Source: Sweltsa coloradensis (Eukaryota > Arthropoda > Insecta > Plecoptera > Chloroperlidae). Taken from it: a DNA stretch of 64,000 nucleotides. Under the pieces are notes generated by a model that was not told where the DNA came from, ran no database searches, and saw only the letters and a program-made list of their open reading frames with translations. Below, piece by piece: positions 1-10,868 of this stretch (position 1 is the stretch's first letter; each line of letters begins with the position of its first letter). The position numbers and the translations under genes were made by a program. Location: positions 203,254-267,253 of the forward strand of contig JAMZAV010000956.1 of assembly GCA_024449915.1 (NCBI GenBank), read 5' to 3'.

Positions 1-1558
1 GAAATCGAGTCATTTACAGAGGTTAATTGAATTGGAACTGGACTTTTGGGTTGGGGTTTTGTTATTTAATTAAGAAACAAAACGGGAACTGTCTTTGTCA
101 ATCAACACGTCTATCTAAGAGAACTGATGCCAGGGATAGAATTCCCCCAACATGCTTTTATTCATTTTATCATTAAAAAATTCACAAAGGCTAACCCTTT
201 GCAAATTGTCGATTATGGGTCCGACTCGATATTTATATTTTTTGTAGAAAAATAATTAATAGGGTCTTCCATTGACAAATAACTATTCATTGTGAATTCG
301 GATAGAAGTTGATTTCATTTACAGTAGGTTAATCGAATGGAACTGGACTTTTGGGTTTGGGTTTTTTTTTTTAAATAAAAACAAAACGGGAACTGTCTTT
401 GTCAATCAACACGTCTATCTATAGAGTACTATAGCCAGTGATAGAATTGCCCATCGTGGATTTCATTTTTCATTAAAAATTCCAAAGGCTAACCCTTTAA
501 AATTTGCGATTATGGGTCCGACTCGATATTGTATTTTCTTGAAATTTTATTAAGGGTTTTTTCCATACAAACCTATTCATTGTGAAATCGGATAGAATTG
601 AGTTTTTAGTAGGTAATTGAATGTTATGGATTTTTGTTGGGTTTTCAATAATTTAAAGAACAAACGGGAAACTGTCATTGTCAATAAACACGTCTATCTA
701 TAAGAACTGATAGCCGTGATAAAAATTTGGGCCCAAAGGGTGCTTTTCATTTTTCATAACAAAATTCAAAAAGCTACCCCTTTGCAATTTGTCGATTTAT
801 GGTCGACTCGTTTTATATTTCTTGTAGAAAAAAATAAGGGTTTCTTCCATTGACAAATAATCTATTCATTTGATCGGTAGAAATTGAGTCACTTAAAAGT
901 GGGTTTAATCGAATGGGAACGACTATTGGTTGGGATTTTGTTATTTAAATAAAGAACAAAACCGGAACGGTCTTTGTTAATAAACCCACGTCTATCTATA
1001 GAGTACTTGTAGCCAGTGATAAAATTGCCCTAACGTGCATTTCATTTTTTCATAAAAAAATTCACAAAGGCTAACTCCTTTGCAAATTTGTCGATTTATG
1101 GGTCCGACTCGATATTTATATTTTCTTGTAGAATATTAATAAGGAGGTTCTTCCATTGACAAAAAACCTATTCATTGTGAAATCGGATAGAAATTTAGTC
1201 ATTTACAGTAGGTTAATCAAATGGGAACTGGACTTTTGGTTGGGGTTTTGTTATTTAATTAAAGAACAAAACCGGGAACAGTCTTTGTCAATCAACACGT
1301 CTATCTAAAGAGTACTTATAGCCAGTGATAGAATTGCCCCAACGTGCATTTCATTTTTTCATTAAAAAATTCACAAAGGCTAACTCCTTTGCAAATTTGT
1401 CGATTTTGGGTCTGATTGGATATTTATATTTTCTTGTAAAATATTAATAAGGGGGTTCTTCCATTAACAAATTACCTTTTTATTGTGAAATCGGATAGAA
1501 ATTGAGTCATTTTCAGTAGGTTAATCGAATGGGAACTGGACTCTTGTTGGGGTTTTGT
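1..1558. repeat. Tandem satellite, ~300 bp unit, five copies plus a partial
   Basis: The same block recurs with starts near 1, 301, 591, 875, 1187 and 1494. Recognisable anchors in each unit are TCAATCAACACGTCTATCTA, a run ending GGGTCCGACTCGATAT, and TTCATTGTGAAATCGGATAG. Copies four and five agree closely. Copies one to three carry many one- or two-base deletions at homopolymers, so unit length varies from about 285 to 310. No coding potential is seen. The array runs off the left edge of the window, so its true size is unknown. Confidence 0.9.
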
Positions 1559-1570
1559 TGTTTGTTGTTG

Positions 1571-1642
1571 CCGCATATAGCTAAGTTGGTAAGGGCATGG
1601 CCCGAACAGCTAAGGTCCCGGGTTCGATCCCTGGTGTAGTCA
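1571..1642 (+). repeat. tRNA-like SINE head or tRNA pseudogene
   Basis: An A-box-like stretch (TAGCTAAGTTGG) lies about 40 bp before a perfect B box (GGTTCGATCCC) set in a T-arm with a GGG/CCC stem. The outer ends do not pair as an acceptor stem, so this is not a functional tRNA. It abuts the end of the satellite. A tRNA-derived SINE head is the best reading. Confidence 0.55.
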
Positions 1643-2145
1643 CTTTTTATATTTCTGTCTAAAGTACTGACATAATAAATATAATCGTCATATAAAGACG
1701 TAATACTCGTATACAATCGTAATAGAAACATAATAATTTACTTACTATACATTCAAGATGATAATATGCACTCTTATTAAATGCACGATAAATATTATCT
1801 AATGAATCAATGAAGAAGAATTTCCAAAGATACAAGGTAAACAAAATAGTATTACTTCATCTGACAATTTAAAATTTGTTTTATATTTTAGCAGAGTACA
1901 TTGTTCAGTGTTTATTTCCGGCTCGACTGCTTATTCGCACATCGCACCATTCAAAAGATTGATATACAACAGAACATTTTTCTAACCGACCATCAACATT
2001 ATGAATGTCTATCATTATCTGCCTGCACAGAGTCGATCTGTGTTGTATCACGCGTCACTAGACTAAACAATTCAGTCTAGAACTCAAGAGTTTGAAAAGA
2101 AAATATATATAGAACAGACGGGGAAATGGATGATGGATACATTTC
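1643..2145. other. AT-rich stretch without recognised feature
   Basis: Only short AT-rich open frames are present, with no splice-flanked coding segment and no repeat that I could match elsewhere in the window. Confidence 0.5.
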
Positions 2146-2330
2146 TCACTGTCTATACCACTGATTGCTATATTTCCTATTAAAAATATTGATCTTTGGT
2201 TGGTCATCACTCACTCGTCGATTGCGTTGGGGTCTACAGGGTTGGCTTGGTCGCTTTGGTTTACTGTCCCCCACTGAAAATCAATTAAATGATTGACTGG
2301 GTAGACTCTAAATACGAATTTATTTATTTA
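2146..2330 (+). repeat. Interspersed repeat family A, copy 1
   Basis: This block, from CCATACCACTGATTGCTATA to the WGACTGGGTAGACTCTAAA-type end, recurs at 43184-43370 on the same strand and at 24118-24300 inverted. The copies share the core GGTTGGCTTGGTC and the tail CCCCACTGAAAAT. The other copies extend further on the CCATACCAC side. Superfamily unknown. Confidence 0.7.
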
Positions 2331-2854
2331 TTTATTTGTTTGTTAAAATATTCAGAAAAAACTTTTTAACGAGAGAGTTTTTATAGGATCACAATGATAC
2401 ACTGAAGAAGAGTTTATATATCGGTAATATATGAAAATGAGAGTAAAACAATAAAAATTGAAATTTTTAAACGATTTAAACAAGCACCGGAATGACAAAC
2501 TCTTAAATAATCATCAATCAATACTCATTTCCAACAATGTCGGGTAGAGTGGTGTTCTTCACACCGATATTTAGGGCACGAAACATTTTTTTTGTCGAGG
2601 TTGGGGGGCTCAGCGTTTTTTCATCATCTTTAATGTAATCTTCATTTTCATCTTTCATCCTCCATCTGCGTCATCTCCACTAATTTTCATAACCAACTCC
2701 TAAAAAACAGCAAATTATGGGACAACGTTTTATATTTTATTTCGTTCAATTCATACACGGGACCATATATTTGAAAATAATAATATACGACCGCGAATTG
2801 ATTAAATATTGTCAATATAAACTTTTATCTTATATAACATTAAAATATATCTAA
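2331..2854. other. AT-rich stretch without recognised feature
   Basis: It contains a (TTTA)n run near 2320-2340 and otherwise only low-complexity AT sequence. It lies between repeat family A and a rolling-circle element. Confidence 0.5.
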
Positions 2855-3482
2855 CTAGGAAAAAGCTTAAGTCCCCCCCGCGTTGTTGGGTGAGCTAATT
2901 GGTGAATTGAATTGCCATGTATTTTGCGGATTTTCTGTTGTTCTGTGAAAAAATCATAACTTTGTTGAAATTTTTTTTAAATTTAAAACAAATTAAATAA
3001 AAAATTAACTTATTTTTTTTAATTTAAACGTAATTTTTAAAAGGAAAAAAAATACTAATATTGAAATTTTATAAGAAATAATTATTCGATTGCGCCACAA
3101 ATTTTACACGAATATATTAATTCTTAAAAGTAAGGTTCTGTGAAAAAATCATTATAATCGGATAAAGCATGTAGGTGTTATAAGTCGAAGAAATGTTTTA
3201 AAAATCGAAAAAAATCGTAAAATAGCGATTTTCATGAGAAATAATTTTTCGATTGCGCTAAAAAAACGTGGCAGTTCTAAGTTCAGATATTTCGAAGGCC
3301 TCCAGAAAATTTCATCGCGATTGGAGTATCGATTTAGCCGGAAATCGTGTTAACAAACAGACAAAATACAGAAAGAAAGAAAGAAAAAAAAAAAAAAAAA
3401 AAAAAAAACATTTCCGGATTTTTTTCTCCAGTGTAGTAAAATGGAATCTTCGCTTCGCTCGCTACGCTCGCTACGCTCATCC
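2855..3482 (-). mobile_element. Rolling-circle (Helitron/Helentron-like) element, subtype 2
   Basis: Read on the minus strand it starts GGATGAGCGTAGCGAGCG at 3482 and ends in CTAG followed by T at 2855. The subtype-2 signature downstream of the start is GATTCCATTTTACTACACTG followed by a purine-rich run, poly-T/TTTC in element orientation. Near the 3' end the start sequence recurs inverted (GCTCACCCAAC), followed by a degenerate AACGC-type hairpin. It encodes nothing. The family has no target-site duplication; see the empty-site evidence at 53048-53850. The alternative reading is an unusual foldback element. Confidence 0.7.
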
Positions 3483-3865
3483 AACATCCTTGGACAAAAC
3501 TACTCTATTTGTTGGCCTTATAGTAGGCCTTTCTCGGTTTACATAACATTATGGGTTTATTTTAAGGGTGGACAATTTGTTTTGGTATTTGGTTATGTAT
3601 ATGGGCTACCTTCTAATTTACATCTTCTAAGTCGCAATCATTGAATAATAATTATTATTATTCATTTTCAAATAGCCAAATACAGACAGGTGACAAGTTG
3701 ATGGTGGAAGGGAAAGGGCACAATATGCACTATTACAATTATACTAGATTTACAATTAATTCTTAATAATACTTTTTAGTTTCTATTAGATACTAACTAC
3801 AATAACTTTACGTCTATGCCACAAAACACGATACTTTGATTTGAACAATTGATAGTGATACAGGT
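3483..3865. other. Unannotated stretch
   Basis: No gene-like segment or repeat recognised. A short (ATT)n run lies near 3645-3662. Confidence 0.4.
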
Positions 3866-4015
3866 ATCTCGTTCTTTGATCTTGGGATCATCGGATCGAT
3901 AACAACCCTGATTGAAAGTCTTTTTATGAGGTTTTCCTCAGTCATTGACGAATGTCGAGTTCTGTAAACAGCCCTTGAACACAAATACTTTAAGGCTATT
4001 GAATTTACCCTAGGG
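3866..4015 (+). repeat. Diverged SINE-like sequence
   Basis: A degenerate B box (GGATCGATAAC) is followed about 50 bp later by GAGGTTTTCCTCAGTCATTG. The same order, B box then GGTTTTACTCAGTCAT, is found at 24808-24900. The shared body beyond the tRNA-like part argues for one SINE family with two diverged copies. Confidence 0.4.
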
Positions 4016-4118
4016 TAAAAACCTAAAAAGTCCATGAAAGTTGACTGAATGAAAGAGTACCTTTGATAAAACAGCAACAAAAACTTCTTGGTGGGACATA
4101 ACCACACCGTCGGCCATT

Positions 4119-4785
4119 ATGCAAAATTAAATTTTGAGAAACGGTTTTCTGGATAATAGTTTCTAAACACCTTTAAGGCCCATTCACAACCAACTTAGTC
4201 GCTAACTTAGCCGCTAACTTTAAGGTTTGTCTTATGGAAAACAACATGTATGTTCATGACCAAAACTTAGCCTTTAACTTACACTTATCAGCATCAGAAA
4301 GTTTGAAAACTCCAAAATTAAACTTAGCAGCTAACTTAACATTTAGAATAAACCAATCAGAGAGTGACTCGAGCCGACAATTTGGCATTGGCAACAAGCA
4401 TTGCGCCAATGCTTGTTTTTTTCTTTTCATTGCGCCAATGAAAGTAAACACTGCAAATCTGTATTGTTGTGATTGGTTTAAAAACATCTATCAATATCAT
4501 GAACAGCCACCTAAAGTTAGAGGATAAGTTGTGAATGAGCCTTTAGCTTCGATCAGCTTCAGCTTCAGCTGAGGACAAATAGATTTGTGAAATAACACTT
4601 GGTGTACGATTTTTTTTATCAGACGATACAAAATTTAAAAAATTGTATTTGTACCGTTTGACAAAAAAATCGTACACCAACTGTTATTTCAGAAATCTAT
4701 TTTTCCTTATAGCTTGAAGCTAAAGGTGTTTAGAAGCTAAATCCAGAAAACCTTTTCTCAAAATTTAATTTTGCACTTACTGTGC
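4119..4785. repeat. Nested inverted-repeat elements (three layers)
   Basis: The outer arms (4119-4180 and about 4715-4780) share, inverted, GCAAAATTAAATTTTGAGAA and CTAAACACCTTTA. Inside, 4172-4545 has ends GGCCCATTCACAACCAACTT and GTTGTGAATGAGCCTTTAG, a second terminal inverted-repeat element. A third palindrome at about 4575-4705 pairs TTGGTGTACGATTTTTT with AAAAAAATCGTACACCAA. No open frame looks genuine. This is most simply a MITE that took two further MITE insertions. Confidence 0.75.
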
Positions 4786-5384
4786 TGACTACACTATTGT
4801 CAAAAAAACGACACATATAATGGCTAATAGTGAGGTTATGTCAAGCCCCAAGAAAATCATTTTTTCCTGTTATATGTTAGGCCCTCTTTCATTCAGAAAA
4901 CTTTTCAGACAAATCCAATTCAGTCAAAATTATTATTAGTTCAAATTATTGGCCAGAGGTGGATACAATAGCCTCTTAATACCACGGTAAAGACATAGCT
5001 AACCGAAGTCTATACCCTTCATCGTGCAATTGTAAAAGAACAAAATGTTGAAACTTGTAGTCAGATATGGTCAGACATTCTGCAGTATACCGTAGCTATG
5101 TGGGTAAAGAAGTTATCTGTATATTCGGACGGTAAAAAACATTGACATGCAGCGCGATCTCTTGGCTAACATAGGAACAGTCATACTGGCGCGAAATTAA
5201 AAAGTTGTAAACTTATCTGTGTTCATACGTATCGCGAACATGGAAGAAAATACATTAATCTAAGGTTAAAAATACCGGGTGCGCAAATTAAAAGTTTCAA
5301 TATATTAACAGCTGTTCATGACTGCTTTCTAGATTGCTCTGTGAAATGTACTGCTCAGCCGTTGTTATTTATCCAAAAAACAAT
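4786..5384. other. Unannotated stretch
   Basis: Mixed-composition sequence with no supported open frame, splice-flanked exon or repeat match. Confidence 0.4.
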
Positions 5385-6130
5385 GGCTAATTTATTACGA
5401 AATCACTCACTGAACTATAACCTGGGTTACTTCCTCTACAATGTTTCGATATTTCGGAGACTCCGTCTCCTTCTTCAGGTCCCGACTGACTCGTAGACCT
5501 CGTCTGGCGGACAGGGAGGGAAACGCCACGACATCTATCGGTGATTTCTTTGTTTATTACCGACCCCCAAATGGCCGGTAAATCATAGCTCACTTGACTT
5601 ATGGCATTTGGTTGTGCTTGATGACCGCGGCTTCTTTAATTCTTCTTTTAAAATCGTCTGTTTCTTTTAAAACTATGTTAAAATTATCAGTGCGGCTACA
5701 ATAATGTTTAGCTAAAAGCGAAACCGAAACAAGTTTCTTGTCAACCTTAGTTTTATGTTCCCCAATCCTGACCCTGCGGGGGCGTTTGCTCTCACCATAG
5801 TAAGTTTTCCCACAGTCACACGGAATAGCATAAACGGAGTATTTCGAATCATGAACGGAGTCCTTAGGCCTATAGGTTTGGTTCTTGAAAATGAACTATG
5901 AAGAGTGTTGGTAGACTTAAACGTCGTCCGAATGTTAAATTTATTCAATTTCCGTCTCAAATTTTCAGAATACCCTGGGATGTATTGCAAACAGATAGTT
6001 TTGTAAGGCTTAGTCTTCATGTCATTAGTTAAAATGGAATCTTGGCTTTTCCTAAGCTGTGTCTTCTCCTTTAGACTATTTCTTATCATTTGTGCTGGAT
6101 ATTGATTGAGTTTAAAAGCTGTGTACAATT
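5385..6130 (-). pseudogene. Penelope-like retroelement 3' fragment (RT thumb plus GIY-YIG), minus copy
   Basis: The minus-strand frame contains LQYIPGYSENLRRKLNKFNI, the region between reverse transcriptase and endonuclease that is typical of Penelope-like elements. A disrupted GIY-YIG segment follows. The 3' untranslated tail, with a CCGAAATATCGAAACAT motif, matches the plus copy at 6230-6945. Several frameshifts break the endonuclease. It is a 5'-truncated, dead copy. It lies head-to-head with its neighbour, so that the two 3' ends point outward. Confidence 0.8.
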
Positions 6131-6229
6131 TTTCATTTCGTATTACTAAATCTTCCTTTTTGAACAGATATTTTTCGCTCTCCTAGACATTGTATACTTG
6201 AAAGAAGAAATAGAAATAGTAGCAGTAGT

Positions 6230-6945
6230 CTACAGGAGAAGACACAGCATAGGAAAATCCAAGATTCCATTTTAACTAATGACATGAAGACTAAGCCTTA
6301 CAAAACTATCTGTTTGCAATACATCCCAGGGTACTCTGAAAATTTGAGACGGAAATTGAATAAATTTAACATTCGGACGACGTTTAAGTCTATCAACACA
6401 CTTCATAGTATATTTTCAAGAACCAAACCCAAGGACCCCGTTCAAGATTCTAAATACTCCGTTTATGCTATTCCGTGTGACTGTGGTAAAACTTACTATG
6501 GTGAGAGTGAGAGCAAAGCCCAGGGTCAGGATTGGGGAACATAAAAATACGGTTGACAAGAAACTTGTTTCGGTTTCGCTTTTAGCTAAACATTATTGTA
6601 GCCGCACTGATCACTGTATTGATTGGGACAATTTTAACATAGTTTCAAAAGAAACAGACGATTTTAAAATAAGAATTAAAGAAGCCGCGGTCATCAACGC
6701 ACAACCTAATGCTATAAGTCAAGTCAGTTACGATTTACCGACCATTTGGGGGTCGGTAATAAACAAATAAATCGCCGATAGATGTCGTGGCGTTTCCCTC
6801 CCTGTCCGCCAGACGAGGTCTACGAGTCAGTCTGGCATGGAGGTGCCTGAAGAAGGAGACAGAGTCTCCGAAATATCGAAACATTTAAAAGTAAGTAACC
6901 CAGGTTATAGTTCAGTGAGTGAGTTCATAATAATAATTTCCGGGT
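6230..6945 (+). pseudogene. Penelope-like retroelement 3' fragment with GIY-YIG endonuclease, plus copy
   Basis: The open frame begins with the same thumb-region segment as the inverted copy (LQYIPGYSENLRR). It continues through SVYAIPCDCGKTYYGES, a GIY-YIG core with the Cys pair common in Penelope-like elements. After a one-base frame change near 6510-6535 it continues RIGEHKN and then a C-terminal region with CIDWDNFNIV. It ends at about 6770 and is followed by the shared 3' tail. In this family the domain nicks target DNA for retrotransposition. The frameshift and the missing RT palm make this copy inactive. Confidence 0.85.
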
Positions 6946-7852
6946 TAATGAGTTGTTGTCATATTTTTAAATGACTGATTTGTTTGGATGTCTTCTAAGA
7001 TGGATCAAAAATGTATTTTCCACTACATGTATTACCTTTAATTCTTATTTTCTACACTGATTTTCATCTGTGAGGTACAATTTATAAATGAATTTAAATC
7101 ATAGACTGGGACTTTACCTTTGCTGCCTGTCGCAGGCATTCAATGTCTACCCAATGTCACCAGCAATGTTCATTTTATTCTCGTAATTCTTGTAATTATT
7201 TGATTAAATTGCATTGCATTACGTGTACGCATACCGATGACTAACATTGCATTACATTAAATGTAATGCTAGTACTAGTGCATACACAAATTTTGTGTGT
7301 AGTGAATTGCTCAATTTAACGGACTACTACTTATTGCCATAGCACAATTTATTTTGCTTGCTCGCATTACAGTGTTTAAATCGTGTAACCTTCTTATCTT
7401 TTTACTTCTAACAAAAGATAAGCGCCAGCATGGACGTTGATTCTGAGTTTCGTACCATGAAGTGAACAATGTTTCTTTGTGAATTATTGGTAGCTATGAG
7501 TATGTTTTTTTTAGTGGTACTTGCCCGGAATGGTAACTAGTTGAAATTATTTTACTTGCCAGTGTGCTACGGAAAGTGTCTGCCTTACCTGCAATGTGTC
7601 ATAGCTTGTTGGCTACGACTACGCCTATCATTCGTGTACACTGCACGAATGAACGTGTCTATCGAATATGTTATCTTTAATTTGAATTAAAAACGATCGA
7701 AAGTATTGGGCAAGTTTCCCTCAAAAAGGAGATTTGAGAAGTTAAGTTACTTCCTCGAATATATGAACCAGATAAGTTTTAATCAATTCACCTACCCATT
7801 TTCTAAACACAGTAATTCTAGCACAAGAGCCGATGTAAATATAATCTCACGT
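6946..7852. other. Intergenic stretch
   Basis: No supported gene. A fragment near 7704 (TTGGGCAAGTTTCCCTC) resembles the terminus of the hAT-like element at 25770-26300, so it may be a relic of that family. Confidence 0.4.
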
Positions 7853-7860
7853 GGCGCGAA

Positions 7861-8241
7861 TAGGGATGGCAAAGCCGGTCATTAATTGGTCTAAGTAATA
7901 TTTGTACTTATTTATTTGGCATCACTCATTCTTCAAAGGAAAGTCAACTTTTATTACATTCCGTTAAAAATTTTAAATTGGACAAGTCACTGTTGTTGCC
8001 CTTAAGACTTTTCGACAGTGAGCAGAATAAGTGCTAGTAAATTCACATATTTTCATCAATAATCAGTTATCACCATTGAACATTGATCATATAATTGATT
8101 AGCCTAACTTGGTTGCGGAGAATGTCTCATAAGTATCCTGCCACAAAAGGCTTATATCAGTAAAATATACCTGTTTTTATATTTGACCGACTTTTGGTCA
8201 ATTGTCCGGTCAATTGACCAATAATCAAAGTGCCATCCCTA
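7861..8241. mobile_element. hAT-type MITE with 8 bp target duplication
   Basis: The ends are inverted repeats TAGGGATGGCA and TGCCATCCCTA. The flanking octamers GGCGCGAA (7853-7860) and AGCGCGAA (8242-8249) match at seven of eight positions, as expected for an aged hAT target duplication. The 381 bp interior has no transposase. Subterminal copies of GGTCAATTG-type sequence are also inverted. Confidence 0.85.
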
Positions 8242-8389
8242 AGCGCGAATGATCCTCTCCGAAGGTTACGAGAAATAACGTGAATTTATTTTCTAAAAAA
8301 TGCCATTTTCCCAACGTGATCGGTAATATTACGTAACTACATGGCCGCAAAGTAAAATAACCAGACAGCAATATTTTATCTTCGTGCTT

Positions 8390-8662
8390 TGACCGACGCA
8401 ATCAGCCAGTCGGGACTTCTGGTTGGAGAAGAAACCAAGGCAACTTCTTGTCGGGGATAGGCTACGTGCTCGTACGTGTGACTGCTCGTGTAAGTCAACA
8501 TTACTTATTCCCTTGTTTGTTTTGTTTACAGCTTGCTCTCTCAACTCTAGTGTCAGCCTCTCCACTGTCACTGTCAGCATGCTGCGATCTACGACCAAGA
8601 GAATGACGCACTCTGCTGGCTGTTGACGCGAGATTCCTGGGTTAGCACAGCACAGCTGTCAG
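8390..8662 (+). other. Possible first exon of a spliced transcript
   Basis: This is a relatively GC-rich patch ending at a possible 5' splice site (CTGTCAG then GTCAGT at 8663). It sits upstream of two further splice-flanked segments at 9037-9157 and 9951 onward on the same strand. No single long frame joins it to them: the frame that enters exon 2 meets a stop within this patch. It may be untranslated or part of a long non-coding RNA. The evidence is only splice-signal order and composition. Confidence 0.25.
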
Positions 8663-9036
8663 GTCAGTACAACCATATGGTACAACCGACTTGTATATTT
8701 TGCTTTGTTTCTTCTAAACCCCGAATAATTTCTAGCTGGTTTGCATTATTCTGCCATTTCAAGATTTATTATGATGGTGACATAAGGTAGTAGATTGCAA
8801 TAGCTGAAACTTGAAACCATAGGTTGATGAATACATTTTAAAGGCATGCCATAATTAATATTAATTTATAATCCAATACAATTAAAATTAAAACACTTTC
8901 AAACATTTTTAGTTTTAAGAATCAAGTTCCGGTAGTTCTAATGTCAATTCAGTCGTTGAAGTATACCAAAAGAGCCCCCCCCCCCCCCCCACTATTCAAA
9001 TGTTCTCTCTAATTCTGTTCTGTTTTCATCCAACAG
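8663..9036. other. Putative intron with a poly-C tract
   Basis: AT-rich sequence between two candidate exons, with a run of about 18 C near 8974-8991. Nothing else recognised. Confidence 0.3.
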
Positions 9037-9157
9037 ATTGCTTCTCAGCTAATGCAGCAGGACAACAGTCTCCTACCCTACCGTCAACCCTGTGGTCATC
9101 CATCCGAAGATACAACTCACTTTCTCACCTCTGCTACTTCAAACATCAATGTATTTG
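9037..9157 (+). other. Candidate internal exon, 121 bp
   Basis: It is bounded by a good acceptor (TTTTCATCCAACAG) and a consensus donor (TTTG then GTAAGT). One frame is open throughout and includes MQQDNSLLPYRQPCGHPSED. Spliced to 9951 it would continue for nine codons (DYESRTTEV) to a stop at 9977-9979. The result is only about 44 residues from the first Met and matches nothing I know. Either a short-peptide gene or a non-coding transcript fits. Confidence 0.35.
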
Positions 9158-9199
9158 GTAAGTCAGCCCATATTCTAGCTGATATTTTGTGACTTATAG

Positions 9200-9320
9200 A
9201 GTTATTAGTGACCAGTGCTGTTGGGTTAATCCTAGCTTCCAATACAGAAGGTGCCGGGTTTAACTCCCGGCTTGGACTGGATAGTTCGAACTTACAAAGT
9301 TTGAAGTACTACCATAATAA
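9200..9320 (+). repeat. tRNA-like SINE fragment
   Basis: A T-arm-like hairpin (GCCGG, loop GTTTAACT, CCGGC) with a degenerate B box, followed by an AATAAATAAA tail near 9314. It is too degenerate to call a tRNA. It lies inside the putative intron after 9157. Confidence 0.35.
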
Positions 9321-9950
9321 ATAAAAGTTAATTTTGTAGGTGGAGGGGAATGAATCTGAAATCATATTGGCCCAAAATTTAAGTTAAGTTTTGTACTATT
9401 AAAAAAATAACTTGCTTTCTTATGAAATTTCTTTCTTTAAATTATTGTAAAATACATTTTGATTTTTAATTTCCCTGAATTTCTTATGAAATTTCTTTAA
9501 ATTGTAAAATAAAATTTTTGATTTTCAAATTTCCCTGATTTATTTAATAATAATTTCCCTCTTAAATACTTATGCATAAAACAAACCGCACATTTCTTCC
9601 TGTAAATTCCACGGGGATTGAATTTTTCGATTAGGTCTTTTTTATCTCTTGCTAGTTGCTGCTACACTAAACCTTAAATTAAAGTGTCCCTTATTGAAAT
9701 TCATTTGTGTTGAAAAGGACGGACACTTAAACAATATGATATTTTTGTAAAATAAGATGGATGGATAGATTGATAAACGTCTTTATTGTTGGTCCATTTA
9801 CTTGATCGAGTAATTACATTCTAGTCTCATTTACCATCTTTTTATTTTCATGGAGTATTCACAAAGTTCATTTTGCCTTAACTTCATTATAGGGTACTTA
9901 GGTTGCAATAAATTTAATTCCTAAATTTAGATGTTATTTTATGTTTTCAG
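9321..9950. other. Putative intron sequence
   Basis: It is AT-rich, with a short tandem duplication near 9415-9540 (TTTCTTATGAAATTTCTTTA-like twice). No coding signal. Confidence 0.35.
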
Positions 9951-10310
9951 ACTACGAATCCAGAACCACTGAAGTATAACTGAAGAAAACCAACTCCCCT
10001 TCCGTCTCGAAGCCAACAACTCGATGGTGACAGGCTGACAGCAGTTCTGAAGATCCAGCTGACCTTGGAAGAAGCTTCTACGATTTTGTCAAAATACAGT
10101 CGAGTTCTTTAAAAGTGTGCTCGACTATACCATTTTGTGTACATCACAGAAGCGCAGAAACAGTCACCTACCTATTCTACAGTAAACGTAGCCATTCAAA
10201 AGTCTTCAGTGCAAAATCCAGTTAAAGTCTCTCCAGCAAGGGTACCACCCATTTAAAACAAGCTTCATGAATTCATGAATAATATTAATGTAGTTAAAAA
10301 TATTATATAT
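9951..10310 (+). other. Candidate terminal exon
   Basis: It is preceded by a strong acceptor (TTTTATGTTTTCAG). The frame from 9037-9157 closes at 9977-9979, leaving about 330 bp of possible 3' UTR. No clear AATAAA signal was found within it, which weakens the call. Confidence 0.25.
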
Positions 10311-10524
10311 ATTTTATTTTAGTGTTTAGAAGAAGATCAATGTCATATCCATGCTCATCTAAAGTTTGGAAAAGGCCAACTGGCTAGTTTAGTTTAGATT
10401 GGAGAAAGGTTGACAGGTTGGAAAAGCATAGAGAACATAAAGCCCAGCCTGAAGGGCTGGGGGCTACAAAACTTTTCACGTGCTGATGACAACTGCAGCT
10501 AATTTAAAGTTGGTTGTTACCTTA

Positions 10525-10566
10525 ATCCACGACGCGTTTCGCCCTTCTGGGACTCATCAGGCAGAT
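10525..10566 (-). ncRNA. Hammerhead ribozyme motif, minimal type I
   Basis: The minus strand reads stem I AUCUGC, core CUGAUGA, stem II G-U-C-C with loop CAGAA and G-G-G-C, core GAAA, a two-pair stem III (A-U and C-G with a GC loop), cleavage triplet GUC, then stem I partner GUGGAU. Stem I pairs over six positions, two of them G-U. All conserved core bases are present. Such minimal hammerheads are known from Penelope-like and related retroelements, where they process tandem transcripts. No reverse transcriptase is seen beside it; the Penelope fragments lie 3.6 kb upstream. Activity is unproven. Confidence 0.75.
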
Positions 10567-10700
10567 GGTGGTCACTACAAATCAGCTAACTACATACAAA
10601 CAAAACTCACAACACATAACCAAACCTGTGGTAGGGCCACGCAAGAAGTAAATTCTGCATTCATGTTGTCATCATCAGCAAGGTTACTTCATACACCACT

Positions 10701-10868
10701 CATACTGGGGCACACCCTTGCCCAGCAACAGCAGGAGGGGCAGCTTTTCTCTTGTTGCCAAGGGTCCTGGTTCGAATCCAGGGTAAGTCATGGAATTTTT
10801 GTCTCCCGAGCACCAGAGTTGGGAGGGAAGCCCCCTTACTGTTTGTGCTGATGGTGTGCCCCAGTATG
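10701..10868 (+). mobile_element. Short inverted-repeat element enclosing a tRNA-like segment
   Basis: The ends are perfect 16 bp inverted repeats (CATACTGGGGCACACC and its complement). Between them, at about 10735-10790, is a T-arm-like CCTGG-TTCGAAT-CCAGG containing a B box (GGTTCGAATCC). No transposase. It could be a MITE that captured a tRNA-like sequence, or a SINE whose flanks form an inverted repeat. Confidence 0.55.

Noticed and set aside
1571..1642. Functional tRNA gene
   Set aside because: A and B boxes are present but the 5' and 3' ends do not pair into an acceptor stem.
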